64,000 nucleotides of DNA from Herbidospora solisilvae. GTDB taxonomy: Bacteria > Actinomycetota > Actinomycetes > Streptosporangiales > Streptosporangiaceae. The stretch is from NCBI RefSeq assembly GCF_009901565.1, contig NZ_WXEW01000005.1:496001-560000 (forward strand), read 5' to 3'. Position numbers and translations under genes: made by a program. Below the pieces are notes generated by a model that saw only the letters and a list, made by a program, of their open reading frames with translations, was not told the DNA's origin and searched no databases. Shown here piece after piece: positions 1-8,628 of the stretch (position 1 is the first letter of the stretch; each line of letters starts with the position of its first letter).

Positions 1-687
1 GCCGGGTGGTGGGTCCCACGGCCTGAGCTGCTGGTCGAGCACCCTGGTCAGGGCCTTTCGCAGCCCGGCGCGCAGCAGCTCCGGGTCCAGGGGCCCGATG
101 ACCTGCGGCCGGCCCGGCAGCCCGCCCGGGAAGTAGAGCCTGTTGAGCGCCGTGAGAATCTGCGGCCTCACCGCCATCGGGACGGCGCACAACGAGGCCT
201 GCATCCAGCCGCCGCACAACACGACCTCGTTGACGAACCCGTCGCCGGGCGTGCCCGGCGGAGTGAGCACACCGCGCCGGACCACCTTGATCAGCCGCCG
301 CACGACCGTGGGCAGGTCGACGCCCAGCTCGGTCAGCTTCCCGGCGTTCGCGCCGTAGATCGTCAACGCCCGCACCAGCCATGCCAGCTGGCTCGGGGTG
401 AACGTCTCCGCCAGCCGCTGGCCGAGGTCGGCGTTGGTCTGGCCGAGCGCCGCGCAGAGCTGCTGGAGAGAGCCGGCCATCCCGACGCGGTTCAGCAGCG
501 CCGAGGTGTTCCGGTAGTCGATCCGGACGACGATCGAGGTGCCGGGGTAGGCGTGGTCACGCGTCGCCTGCTCCAGCACGGGCAGCGGGTCGATCTCCTG
601 GATCTCGATCGTCTCGGCGGGCGCCTCGAAGTAGACCGGCTGCGGTTCGCTCCTGCCGACCGGCGAGCGGCTGCGGGACTTCCTCAT
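1..687 (-). CDS. Unknown protein, C-terminus beyond window edge
   Basis: This is an open reading frame of at least 229 codons that runs off the left edge without a stop, so only the N-terminal part is present. I do not recognise the family. The visible protein has a basic, proline-containing start, then a mixed soluble-looking region with LQQLCAALGQ and VVLCGGWMQASLC segments. No signal peptide or membrane helix is seen. The start is uncertain: ATG at 687 was chosen, but in-frame ATGs at 708 and 747 are possible, and the 747 one is preceded closely by GGTGGAG. Codon use is typical of the window, which supports a real gene. No function is proposed. Confidence 0.5.
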   Translation of the reverse strand, partial: MRKSRSRSPVGRSEPQPVYFEAPAETIEIQEIDPLPVLEQATRDHAYPGTSIVVRIDYRNTSALLNRVGMAGSLQQLCAALGQTNADLGQRLAETFTPSQLAWLVRALTIYGANAGKLTELGVDLPTVVRRLIKVVRRGVLTPPGTPGDGFVNEVVLCGGWMQASLCAVPMAVRPQILTALNRLYFPGGLPGRPQVIGPLDPELLRAGLRKALTRVLDQQLRPWDPPPG

Positions 688-801
688 GCAGGACCGTTCC
701 AAACCCATGGGGAGACGGCTGTGATCTTGGTGGGGGCACGGCTTCATGCTCCACCACTGATCACGGCCGTCAAACTAACCCATAGGCGATAAGTCCGTCC
801 C

Positions 802-1722
802 TTACGCCTGCCCGCAGAGCGCTGTGACGGTGACGGTGACGGTGCCGTTGGTGTTGTTCACCGGGAACAGGACGCTCACGGCGTCGTCGAGCGGCCCGCC
901 GGTCTGGGAGAAGAGACGCGCCCAGGCGACCGAATGGGGGTTGAGCAGGGCGACGTACTGGGCCGAGACCTGGTAGTCGGAGTCGAGCAGCACCTTGCCG
1001 GAAGGGCACTTGGCGATGGTCGTGCCGGCCGTGTTGGCGGGGAACCTGTTGGTCGCGACGACCTTCTGCAACCCGGCGACGCCATCGGCTCCCCGCTCAC
1101 CCCGCGGCCCCTGATCGCCCTTCGCCCCCTGAGCGCCGGGGAGCCCTTGCTCTCCTCGCGGTCCCGTCGCGCCCTGCGGTCCCGCCTCTCCTCGCGGCCC
1201 CGTCGCGCCCTGCGGTCCCGCCTCTCCTCGCGGCCCCGTTTCTCCTCGCGATCCCGCCTCTCCTTGCGGTCCCGTCGCGCCCTGTGGCCCCGGCGCTCCT
1301 TGTGGTCCGCTTTCTCCTTGTGGTCCGGTCTCTCCTTGCGGTCCGGTCTCTCCTTGCGGTCCGGCGTCTCCTTGCGGTCCCGGGTCTCCCTTCGGACCAG
1401 TGGGGCCCTGTGGTCCGGCCGGACCCTGCGCGCCTGCCGGACCCTGCGCGCCGGTGCGGCCCATCGGGCCGGTGGGGCCGGTCTGGTTCCAGGTGATCTG
1501 CTGGTAGCCCATCGGGCACGTGTCGCCGGGCGGCTCGGTCGGCAGCGGCCGCAACATCGTCTGCTCGATCGGCCCCGGCACGCGGAGCACCCCGTCGGCC
1601 CCGACACAGGCCGTGATCCGCATGTCGTCGGCCACCGCGACCGCCACCCCGGCCCCGCCCGCGACCAGCCCGGCGGTGATGCCCACGGCCAGCCACATCG
1701 CCCGTTCCCTACCGCGACGCAT
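802..1722 (-). CDS. Secreted collagen-like Gly-X-Y repeat protein
   Basis: A 306-residue exported protein. It starts at an ATG preceded by GGGGAG six bases upstream; longer upstream starts lack this site. Residues 1-32 form a signal peptide or N-terminal anchor ([19 protein letters not shown] followed by Ala/Gly/Val). A short linker precedes about 45 uninterrupted Gly-X-Y triplets ([15 protein letters not shown] types) with many Glu, Gln and Arg but few Pro in Y. A C-terminal domain of roughly 90 residues then has three Cys and a Thr/Val-rich end. Bacterial collagen-like proteins form triple helices and often act at the cell surface in adhesion or as structural spacers; that role here is inference. 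The repeat is also strongly repetitive in the DNA. It is not obviously linked to its neighbours. Confidence 0.85.
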   Translation of the reverse strand: MRRGRERAMWLAVGITAGLVAGGAGVAVAVADDMRITACVGADGVLRVPGPIEQTMLRPLPTEPPGDTCPMGYQQITWNQTGPTGPMGRTGAQGPAGAQGPAGPQGPTGPKGDPGPQGDAGPQGETGPQGETGPQGESGPQGAPGPQGATGPQGEAGSRGETGPRGEAGPQGATGPRGEAGPQGATGPRGEQGLPGAQGAKGDQGPRGERGADGVAGLQKVVATNRFPANTAGTTIAKCPSGKVLLDSDYQVSAQYVALLNPHSVAWARLFSQTGGPLDDAVSVLFPVNNTNGTVTVTVTALCGQA

Positions 1723-1833
1723 GTCGTCTCCCCTGTCGAAGGTGGTGTTCCACGCTAGGGAGGGGCAGGGCGGGAGGACGTCCCCCTGGCGGATCGGGAA
1801 GGTCATCCGGCAGGGGGATCTCGTCGCTCTCGT

Positions 1834-4560
1834 TCAGCTCTGGGCGGGGGCCAGCCGGTCGCGCAGGCGGCGGCACTCGCGGGTGAAGCGGCTCCGGCCC
1901 GTGCGCGCCGCGAGGGCGGTGATCTCGGGGATCTCGCCGGTCGCCCCGATCCACGACGCGACCTCGGTCGCGAAGGCGACCGCCTCCGACTGGGGGGTGG
2001 TGGCGCGCTCACCCGCGCGGGGCAGCAGGTGGGGCAGCAGCCCGCGCAGGACGGCCCACACCTGGTGGGGTGCGCCCTCCTGGGCCAGCTCGGACAGGGC
2101 GGCGACCAGCGGGCGGATGCCCGATCGCGCCCGCCTGACCAGTTCGCCGAGTTGACGGCCGAGGGCCTCGACGGGGAGCGCGCCCTGCGCGGCGAGGTCG
2201 AGCAGCAGCCCGACCATCGGGTCGTCCCGGTCGCGGTCGACCAGGAGGAGGCCGAGGACGACGGCGGACGCGTCGCCCAGCGGGCCGTCGGCGGCGGCGC
2301 AGCGGCGGAAGGCGGCGACGGTGAGGCGCTGGTAGTGCCACGGCCCGGTGACCTGCGCCAGGCAGTTGGCCGAGGCCACCTCGCGGTGCGAGGGCACCAT
2401 CGGGGCGTACCAGTCCGGGTGGCGGGCGAACTCGTCGGAGACGTGCCGGCCGGGCTGCGCCAGCATGACCTCGTCGATCAGCCGGTCGCCCGTGGGAGCC
2501 GCGAGCCGCAGCAGAGGCCGCACGCGGACGTGGTCGCCCTCCCCGGTCCATTCGACGCCGGTGACCGGGTCGGGCAGTCCGTCGCCGGCCAGCCACCCGG
2601 CCGCCGCCCGCGCCGCCGCCGAGCCGACCTTGGCGGCCCGTTCCGCCGCCGCCGGGTGGGCGCCCCTCGGCAGGCGCATCAGCGCCTGGGCCAGGTCGGC
2701 CGGGAGCGGTTCACGCCCGGCTTCGGCGCAGGTCTCCAGCCGGTCGACCAGGACCTCCGGGTCGAGGTGGCCGTTGTCGAGAGTCGGGGTCGCCAGCAGG
2801 ACGGGCGGGAGCACGTCGTCGCGCAGGGCGTCGTACAACTCACTGAAGCGGTGCAACAAGAACAGGTGCAGCGGCGTCACCCGCCGAAGTTCTGGCAAGC
2901 GCTCGGTGCCGCGGGTCTTCACCGAAGGGTCGTCGGCCAGGCCGAGCACCGCCTCCGGCAGGTAACCCGTGAACCCGTAGGTCAGCCCGCGTCCGCGCCC
3001 AACCCTCTCTTCAAGGACCATCTCGTCTTCGTCGGGTGCGGCGTACACCCGCAGCTGCATGACCTGGTGGTCCCACGGCCAGGATTCGGCGGGAGGTTCC
3101 TCCGGCGCCCACCCAGGGGTGATCAGCTCGGCCGACAGGGCCTCCATCCAGTCGCGGGGATCGGCCCATACCCAGGACCGGTGCCACCAGTGGTCGCGGC
3201 GTCTCAGTGAGCTGCGGAGCGCGGCGCGGTCGCGGGTGGCGTCGCGGGTGAAGGCGGCGAGCCAGCGTTCGGTGCCGATCCACGTCGAGACCGGCTCGCG
3301 GACGGCCGACGACGACGGTTCCGGGAACGGCTTCGGCGCGGGGACCGCGGGCAGCGGCGGGAACGTCACGGCGGGCGCGGGCTCCTCGAACGAGGGTTCG
3401 CCGGAGAAGCGGGTCGTCAGGAGGGCGGCCAGATCGGCGGGCAGGGCCGCGATCCCGTCGGCGACCAGCGAGCCGTCGGTCACGTGTTTGAGCGTCAGGT
3501 CGACCGCTCTCGACTGGACGTCGAACGACGTGTGCCCGTAGGCGGTCACCAGCGCCGGGCCGAACTCGGCCGCCGCCGACGGGGTGCGCTTCAGTTCGGC
3601 GTCGAGCCAGCGCAGGCCGATCGTGGCCAGTTTGGCCTCGGCGCGGAACGTCAGCGACTCGACCGCCTCGACCAGGTCGGCGCGGTCGATCGGGAACACG
3701 GCCTTGACCTGCCTGGCGGCGAGTTCGGCCACCGGACCGGGCGAGGAGGGCAGCAGCCGCAGGTAGTCGCGCAGCCGGCCCGCGGTCTCCTCGGGGGTCG
3801 GGGCGAGCAGGTCGTGGAGGCGGACGAAGAAGCGCAGGTCCTGCGCCTCGCCGCCGCGCAGGAAGCGGCTGACGCAGCCGTCGATGGCCTGGTCGCGGGG
3901 GACGTCTCTGCGCACCCGGGCCAGCCAGCGGGTGGGGGCGGGGGTCAGGCGTTCGTCGCGCAGTTCGCGGCCGGCGCCCTCGGCGTCGAAGACCCGCAGG
4001 AGGAGGGCCGACGTCAGGGGGTCGTTGGGATGGGTCATCATCCGCAACCACGCCACCACCAGCGGGTCGTGGTCGGGAGGCTCGGCGCCGGAGGCGCGCA
4101 GCAGAGCCACCGCCAGGGGCGCGATGCGGTCGTCCGGACGGCGGATGCGGCGCGCGAGCCGTACGGCGACGTCCTGCTGCCACTCGACCGGGCGGGACGC
4201 GGCGACCCTGACGGCGTCGGCGACGTTGAGACCGAGGGCCCGGCGGCGGTTGACGTCGCGGCCCGTGACGAACGAGACGGCGGCGGCCGGGCCGGTGATG
4301 GTGCCGAGCCCGGCCAGCAGCAGCGCGGTGGCCAGGCCGTCGAGCATCTCGTCGATCTCGAAGCCCTCGTCCCACGCGCGCTCCCAGTCGGCGGCGTAGT
4401 CGCGCCGCGCGAGCTCGGCCGTCTTCTCGGCGCGCAGGTCTTTCACCAGGCCGGGTAACGCGCGGCCGATCTCGCCGCGTTCGGCCTCGGTCAGGGTGAG
4501 CAGGCGCCTGCCGAGCTCGTGGACCTGGTTGCGCCGGATCAGGTCGAGGATCTGCCTCAC
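1834..4560 (-). CDS. DUF6493-like large cytoplasmic protein
   Basis: A 908-residue protein. The GTG start at 4560 was chosen because GGAGG lies seven bases upstream; an earlier in-frame ATG at 4707 has no such site. The sequence is rich in Leu, Ala and Arg with repeated short amphipathic helices, resembling HEAT-like solenoids. The N-terminus, with an LLTLTEAERGEIGRALP segment, and the overall length match what I remember of the actinobacterial DUF6493 family, whose function is unknown and which often sits near SWIM zinc-finger and MoxR/VWA genes. Those partners are not seen here. There is no signal peptide and no recognisable catalytic motif. The family call rests on memory of the domain rather than on a search. 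Confidence 0.65.
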   Translation of the reverse strand: MRQILDLIRRNQVHELGRRLLTLTEAERGEIGRALPGLVKDLRAEKTAELARRDYAADWERAWDEGFEIDEMLDGLATALLLAGLGTITGPAAAVSFVTGRDVNRRRALGLNVADAVRVAASRPVEWQQDVAVRLARRIRRPDDRIAPLAVALLRASGAEPPDHDPLVVAWLRMMTHPNDPLTSALLLRVFDAEGAGRELRDERLTPAPTRWLARVRRDVPRDQAIDGCVSRFLRGGEAQDLRFFVRLHDLLAPTPEETAGRLRDYLRLLPSSPGPVAELAARQVKAVFPIDRADLVEAVESLTFRAEAKLATIGLRWLDAELKRTPSAAAEFGPALVTAYGHTSFDVQSRAVDLTLKHVTDGSLVADGIAALPADLAALLTTRFSGEPSFEEPAPAVTFPPLPAVPAPKPFPEPSSSAVREPVSTWIGTERWLAAFTRDATRDRAALRSSLRRRDHWWHRSWVWADPRDWMEALSAELITPGWAPEEPPAESWPWDHQVMQLRVYAAPDEDEMVLEERVGRGRGLTYGFTGYLPEAVLGLADDPSVKTRGTERLPELRRVTPLHLFLLHRFSELYDALRDDVLPPVLLATPTLDNGHLDPEVLVDRLETCAEAGREPLPADLAQALMRLPRGAHPAAAERAAKVGSAAARAAAGWLAGDGLPDPVTGVEWTGEGDHVRVRPLLRLAAPTGDRLIDEVMLAQPGRHVSDEFARHPDWYAPMVPSHREVASANCLAQVTGPWHYQRLTVAAFRRCAAADGPLGDASAVVLGLLLVDRDRDDPMVGLLLDLAAQGALPVEALGRQLGELVRRARSGIRPLVAALSELAQEGAPHQVWAVLRGLLPHLLPRAGERATTPQSEAVAFATEVASWIGATGEIPEITALAARTGRSRFTRECRRLRDRLAPAQS

Positions 4561-4788
4561 GGCGTGACCTCCACGTCGCCGCTGCAGAACCTGAGGGCGG
4601 AAAGGGTCCGTTCGCGGGACGTCGGAAGCCCGGGAGTCGCTGAGGTCATGTCCCCGGACCTTAGGCACACCGACCGACAAACTCGGAGAACGCCAAGGCC
4701 GATTCACCGGAGCCGATTCTCTCGGAAAATCCCCCGAATCCCGTCATGGCGGTTGGCTAGTTTGGAGGGCACACAGGGGAGGTCGGAA

Positions 4789-5640
4789 ATGCAGCACATG
4801 CGTGTGTCCGACGCGGAGCGCGACCGCGCCTGCGCCGTTCTGCGTGAGCACTACGCCGTCGGGCGGCTCGACGACCAGGAACTCTCGACCCGGCTCGCGG
4901 CCGCGCAGACCGCGGTGACGTGGGGAGACCTCAACGAGCTGATACGCGACCTGCCACCGATCCCGGGCATGCCCCTGATGCCCTCGGCCCATTCCTACAC
5001 GCCGCCCCCGCCTCCTCCCCAAGTGACCTACGCGCCTCCCGTCCACTATCCGCCGCAGCAGGTCCGCGACGTGGGCAGGGCCTACCGGACCGCGGCCTGG
5101 GTCAGCTTCGCCCTCGGGTTCGCGAGTTTCGGGCTCATGTGGATCCCGGCGCTGGTCTTCGCCGTGCTCGGCAGCCGGGCCAGGGAACGGGGCCGCGAAG
5201 ACCGCAACACGGGCAAGATCATCGCCGTCGTGACCGGCGCCGCGCTGCTGTTCACCCTGGTGGCGCTGCCCGCCGCGTTCGACGATGACGACGACGGCGA
5301 CGACTGGTCGTCGGAGTCGATCGAGGCGCCGCCGCCGGTGGAGTTCGACGACGAATCCGACGTCCACGAGGTCGTGATGAAGGTGGTCGCCGACCGGCCC
5401 GACGCGACCGCCGCCGACTTACTGATGAACGCCGAGGGCAGCGAGGTGGCCTCCGGCAAGGGCGTGGTGCTGCCCTTCGTGAAGGAGCTCGACCTCGCCG
5501 GCCTCGACGACCTGAACGTGGAGGCCGAGGCGGTCGACGGTGTGAGGCTGACCTGCCAGATCACCGTCGACGGCGTGGTCGTGGCCGAGGGCAGGCCCGA
5601 TTCCGGCGACGGCGGCTGCACCGCCGCCTACAGCGGTTGA
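4789..5640 (+). CDS. DUF1707 domain membrane protein
   Basis: A 283-residue protein. The ATG at 4789 has GGGGAGG seven bases upstream. Residues 1-57 form a DUF1707 (SHOCT-like) domain, recognisable from MRVSDAERDRACAVLREHY and GRLDDQELSTRL. A Pro/Tyr-rich linker follows, then two hydrophobic segments (about residues 103-130 and 144-165) separated by a basic loop, an acidic run of Asp, and an exported-looking C-terminal domain of about 90 residues with two Cys that resembles small MmpS/DUF4333-type domains. It is likely a small membrane protein with an extracytoplasmic tail; its role is unknown. Its last 13 bases overlap the end of the convergent arsR-like gene. Confidence 0.8.
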   Translation: MQHMRVSDAERDRACAVLREHYAVGRLDDQELSTRLAAAQTAVTWGDLNELIRDLPPIPGMPLMPSAHSYTPPPPPPQVTYAPPVHYPPQQVRDVGRAYRTAAWVSFALGFASFGLMWIPALVFAVLGSRARERGREDRNTGKIIAVVTGAALLFTLVALPAAFDDDDDGDDWSSESIEAPPPVEFDDESDVHEVVMKVVADRPDATAADLLMNAEGSEVASGKGVVLPFVKELDLAGLDDLNVEAEAVDGVRLTCQITVDGVVVAEGRPDSGDGGCTAAYSG

Positions 5641-5903
5641 CCCTTCCGGTACCGGGTCAGCCAGCGGTCGATCTCGGCGAGCGGCGCGGGGTCGACCGCG
5701 TAGAGCCGCCGTGCCCCGTCGACCCGCACGGTCGCGAACTTGTTCTCGCGCAGCACCCGGAGGTGCTGCGACACGGCCGGCTGACTGATGCCGAACTCGG
5801 CCTGGACGACCGCGCCCACCTCCCCGGCGGGTTGTTCCCCACCGGCGAGCAGTTCGAGGATCCGCCGCCTGACGGGATCTCCCAGGACGTCGAAGGCGTG
5901 CAT
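5628..5903 (-). CDS. ArsR/SmtB-family transcriptional regulator
   Basis: A 91-residue winged-helix repressor. The fold is clear: FDVLGDPVRRRILELLAGGE (helices 1-2), then the recognition helix in SQPAVSQHLRVLRENKFATV and a wing with VDGARRLYAVD. There is no Cys-rich metal site in helix 3 or 5, so it belongs to the group that responds to something other than arsenic or cadmium. It is divergent from the carboxymuconolactone-decarboxylase-like gene with only 17 bases between start codons, so it probably controls that gene and itself through the palindrome at 5912-5921. Confidence 0.9.
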   Translation of the reverse strand: MHAFDVLGDPVRRRILELLAGGEQPAGEVGAVVQAEFGISQPAVSQHLRVLRENKFATVRVDGARRLYAVDPAPLAEIDRWLTRYRKGQPL

Positions 5904-5911
5904 CCGACTAC

Positions 5912-5921
5912 CTTATATAAG
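5912..5921. promoter_or_regulatory. Perfect 10-bp palindrome, probable ArsR operator
   Basis: CTTATATAAG lies between the divergent arsR-like and decarboxylase-like genes and includes the first base of the latter's GTG start. It is the only AT-rich stretch in the area and so may also serve as a -10 element. ArsR-type repressors bind short AT-rich inverted repeats, so this is a good operator candidate. Confidence 0.5.
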
Positions 5922-6487
5922 TGACCACTGATACGGACCGCCTGCCCTTCCCCGCCGACCCGACCCCGGAGCAGCGGGCCGCGATCGACCGCATCACGGC
6001 GGGCCCGCGCGGCGGCGTCTCCGGCCCGTTCGTGCCGTTGTTGCGCAGCCCCGAGCTGATGACGCGGCTGCAGCTCGTCGGGGAGACGATCCGGTTCGGC
6101 GGCGTGCTCGACGAGGACCTCGTCGAGGTGGTCGTGCTCACCGTGGCCCGGCACTGGGACCAGCCCTACGAGTGGGCCTTCCACCACCCGATCGCCCTGG
6201 CCAAGGGCGTGCCGCCCGCCGACGTCGAGGCCGTCGGCAGAGCCGAGCGCCCGTCGGACGGCCGCCTGGCCGTGATGTGGGACGTGGTCGACGAACTGCA
6301 GCGTACGAAGGACGTCTCCGACGCCACGTACGCCGAGGCGGTGGCGGTCTTCGGCGAGGAGCGGGTGGTCGCGGCGGTCGCCACGGCCGGCTACTACACG
6401 ACGCTGGCCATGGTGATGAACACCGCGCGCACGCCGCCGCCCGAGGGTCTCAGCGCCGCACTCCCGGAGGCCACACCCCCACGTTGA
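5921..6487 (+). CDS. Carboxymuconolactone decarboxylase family protein
   Basis: A 188-residue soluble protein of the CMD/AhpD-like all-helical fold. It carries the typical region VLDEDLVEVVVLTVARHWDQ followed by YEWAFHHPIALAKGV, but the usual Cys-X-X-Cys of AhpD peroxidase relatives is absent, so it is more like the decarboxylase/unknown branch. The start is GTG at 5921, with no ribosome-binding site before it: the upstream gap is 17 bases and holds a palindrome, suggesting a leaderless transcript. It is divergent from the ArsR-type regulator, which probably represses it. The substrate is unknown. The 3' end overlaps the end of the small LuxR-type gene on the other strand. Confidence 0.8.
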   Translation: MTTDTDRLPFPADPTPEQRAAIDRITAGPRGGVSGPFVPLLRSPELMTRLQLVGETIRFGGVLDEDLVEVVVLTVARHWDQPYEWAFHHPIALAKGVPPADVEAVGRAERPSDGRLAVMWDVVDELQRTKDVSDATYAEAVAVFGEERVVAAVATAGYYTTLAMVMNTARTPPPEGLSAALPEATPPR

Positions 6488-6692
6488 GGAAGCGGTGGGC
6501 GTACGAATAGGCCACGAGCTGACTTCGGTTGGAGCAGGCGAACTGGTCGAGGAGTTTGCTGATGCGTTCGGCCACGGTGTGCCGGCTGAGGTGCATCTCG
6601 CGGGCGATCCGGGTGGTGGTGTAACCCCGGGCCAGCATGACGATCAGCCATCGGTCGCGATCATTGATCAGGTCGTCGTACGCAAGATCCAT
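6450..6692 (-). CDS. Stand-alone LuxR-type HTH protein
   Basis: An 80-residue protein consisting almost only of a GerE/LuxR helix-turn-helix: INDRDRWLIVMLARGYTTT, then IAREMHLSRHTVAERISKLL and a C-terminal helix. There is no receiver or sensor domain. The ATG at 6692 follows GAGGAG by seven bases. It lies 50 bases downstream of the ATP-grasp/SARP gene on the same strand, so the two are probably co-transcribed and it likely belongs to the regulatory set of the RiPP cluster. It may act as a DNA-binding partner or as a dominant competitor of larger LuxR regulators; that is inference. Its 3' end overlaps the convergent decarboxylase-like gene by 38 bases. Confidence 0.85.
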   Translation of the reverse strand: MDLAYDDLINDRDRWLIVMLARGYTTTRIAREMHLSRHTVAERISKLLDQFACSNRSQLVAYSYAHRFLNVGVWPPGVRR

Positions 6693-6742
6693 TAATGAAC
6701 TCCTCGCGTGATCGCTTGCGTTTCGAGCGTAGGTTCGCGCGC

Positions 6743-8515
6743 TTAACCGTCGGTATTGCCAGGCCTTGCGGCCGGTTTGCCCGTCAGGATCGACGTGTAG
6801 AGCCGCTTGAGTACGGGGCTGGGGTCGATGCCCAGCTCTCCGGCCAGGCGGCGGCGGACCGCCTCGAACTGGGCGAGCGCCTCGGGCGCCCGGCCGCAGC
6901 CCGCCAGGGCGGTCATCCGGGCGGCGATCAGGCGTTCGCGGGCGGGGAAGAAGGCGGCCAGGTCGTCGAGCCGGCTCAGCACCTCGACGAAGGCGCCGCG
7001 TTCGATCTGGAGCTCGGCCCAGTCCTCGTTCACCGCCAGGTGGAGGTCGGTGCAGCGGGCCACCGTCTCGTCGATCAGGGGCACCCCGGCGAACTCGGCC
7101 AGCGGGCGGCCCCGCCACAGGTCGAGGGCCCGGTCGAGCAGGTGGAGGGCCGCGTCGCCCGCACCGCGGCGGCGCATCTCGCGTCCGGCCGCCGCGAGGT
7201 CGCGGAAGTGGAGCAGGTCGAGCTCGTCGCGGCGGGCGTCCAGGCGGTAGCCCCAGCCCTCGAAGGCGATGCGGTCGCCGAGGCGTTTGCGCAGCTCCGA
7301 GACGTACACCTGGAGGTTCTTGCGGGCCGTGGCCGGGGGGCGGCCCTCCCACAGGGCGTCGATGAGGTGGTCGGTCGGGATCACCTCGTTCGGGTTCGAC
7401 AGCAGGATCGCCGCCAGCAGGCGCGACTTCCTGGCGCTGATCTGCACGGGCACGCCGCCGACGCGGAGGTCGAGCGGCCCGAGCACGCGGGCGTCGAGAG
7501 CCGTGGCCCGGCCGCCCAGCAGGAGGAAGCCCGACAGGTCGACGCGGGTGTTCTCGCGGTGCAGCCGCCGGACCATCGCGAGCGTGGCCATCGAGACGTC
7601 GTCGACGCCGGCCTTCGACTCGAACCAGCGCCAGTCGCCGTCGGGGTTGACCTCCAGGAACACCGGCCCGTCGCCGGTGAGCAGGAAGTCGAAGGCGCCG
7701 TAGCGCAGCCCCCACAACTCGGCCAGGCGGTGCACGGCCTCGGCCACCTCCGGGGGCGCCGCGACGGGCGTGACCGTCACGGAGTCCTCGTCGCGCCAGA
7801 TCGCCGCGGGTGACGGCTTGTCGACCCGGAAGGCCCGGATCTCGCCGTCCACGTGGTAGACCCGCAGTTCGGCGGTGTGCTCGACGTACTCCTGGACGAT
7901 CATCGGCACGTCCCGGGCGCGGAAGGCGGTGCGCTCGCCGATCTCGGGGAAGACGCCTTCCAGCAGGTTCGGCTCGGCCTCCACGAAGTGCCTGCTCAGC
8001 GCCTTGACGACGATCTTGCGGCTGGGGAGGGCGGCGCTGCCCGGGTCGGTGGTGACGATCGTGCGCGGCACCCGGACGCCGGCCTTGGCCGCGCCGTCGA
8101 GCTGGGCCAGCCTGCCGGGGTCGAGGCCGTCGGGGATGCGTACCGAGGAGAGGGCCGTCACCTGGTCGACCAGGGCGACCCATGACTCGGCGCGGAACAG
8201 GGCGTGGGCCTCCTTCTCGCCGCACAGCCCGAAGTGCCGCACCCACACGACCGTCGGCAGGATGCGGCGGCCGTCGATGGTCAGGGAGCCGTCCTCGTGG
8301 CGGGTCAGGTCGGCGACCGAACCGGCGTCGATGCGCACGCTCGGCACGCCCAGGGTGCGCAGGCCGCGTTGCAGCCCGGCGAACTCGCCCATGCCCGCGC
8401 GGTCGGCCAGCACCACGCACGGCAGCACGGTCCGGGGATCGTCGTCGTCGGGCAGCCGCCAGCTCACGCCGCGCGCCGCCACCGGCATCCGCAGGGTGTA
8501 GGAGCCCGTGTCCAT
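6743..8515 (-). CDS. ATP-grasp / SARP fusion regulator
   Basis: A 590-residue two-part protein. Residues 1-320 are an ATP-grasp domain of the kind found in graspetide (MvdD/TgmB-like) ligases, with Lys171 in KIVVKAL and the metal-binding set Asp276 (FDFLL), Glu288 and Asn290 (FLEVNPDGDW) all present. Residues 343-435 are an OmpR-like winged helix (LRVGGVPVQISARKSRLLAA ... YVSELRKRLG), followed by a bacterial transcriptional activation domain to about 577, together the SARP architecture. The ATG at 8515 was chosen; a TTG further upstream is possible. SARPs activate antibiotic clusters. The intact ATP-grasp site suggests either peptide or nucleotide sensing, or a real ligase activity. It is divergent from the ABC transporter operon and shares the operator region 8575-8602. 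Confidence 0.88.
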   Translation of the reverse strand: MDTGSYTLRMPVAARGVSWRLPDDDDPRTVLPCVVLADRAGMGEFAGLQRGLRTLGVPSVRIDAGSVADLTRHEDGSLTIDGRRILPTVVWVRHFGLCGEKEAHALFRAESWVALVDQVTALSSVRIPDGLDPGRLAQLDGAAKAGVRVPRTIVTTDPGSAALPSRKIVVKALSRHFVEAEPNLLEGVFPEIGERTAFRARDVPMIVQEYVEHTAELRVYHVDGEIRAFRVDKPSPAAIWRDEDSVTVTPVAAPPEVAEAVHRLAELWGLRYGAFDFLLTGDGPVFLEVNPDGDWRWFESKAGVDDVSMATLAMVRRLHRENTRVDLSGFLLLGGRATALDARVLGPLDLRVGGVPVQISARKSRLLAAILLSNPNEVIPTDHLIDALWEGRPPATARKNLQVYVSELRKRLGDRIAFEGWGYRLDARRDELDLLHFRDLAAAGREMRRRGAGDAALHLLDRALDLWRGRPLAEFAGVPLIDETVARCTDLHLAVNEDWAELQIERGAFVEVLSRLDDLAAFFPARERLIAARMTALAGCGRAPEALAQFEAVRRRLAGELGIDPSPVLKRLYTSILTGKPAARPGNTDG

Positions 8516-8574
8516 GGGCCGATGGTCTGCGTACGCGGCCGGGAGACACAATCAGGCCTCTGCCGTTCGGCATA

Positions 8575-8622
8575 AGCCCACTTTCGTGGGGTTGTCCGGC
8601 CCACTGATCACCGGCCCATACT
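8575..8622 (+). promoter_or_regulatory. Shared cluster operator and promoter of the ABC-YcaO operon
   Basis: A palindrome CCCAC-TTTC-GTGGG (8577-8590) is followed at once by TTGTCC (8592-8597, -35-like) and, after 19 bases, CATACT (8617-8622, -10-like). The same arrangement, with the same spacing and largely the same flanking bases, occurs at 19084-19131 on the minus strand. The -10 ends only six bases before the ATG at 8629 and no ribosome-binding site is present, so this transcript is probably leaderless. Confidence 0.7.
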
Positions 8623-8628
8623 CAAGCC

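Noticed and set aside
1178-1400. Regular repeats here as a CRISPR array or minisatellite
   Set aside because: The units are 9-18 bases, follow the codons for Gly-X-Y and have no spacers.
934-1758. Plus-strand frame with Ser/Arg/Leu repeats opposite the collagen-like gene
   Set aside because: It is the complement of the Gly-X-Y repeat. The repeat structure makes sense only on the minus strand, with signal peptide and ribosome-binding site.
6450-8573. A single 707-residue minus-strand protein covering the SARP region and the LuxR HTH
   Set aside because: Only its last 80 residues are the real LuxR-type frame. The rest is a shadow frame of the ATP-grasp/SARP gene, which has complete domains. 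A good ribosome-binding site precedes the ATG at 6692.
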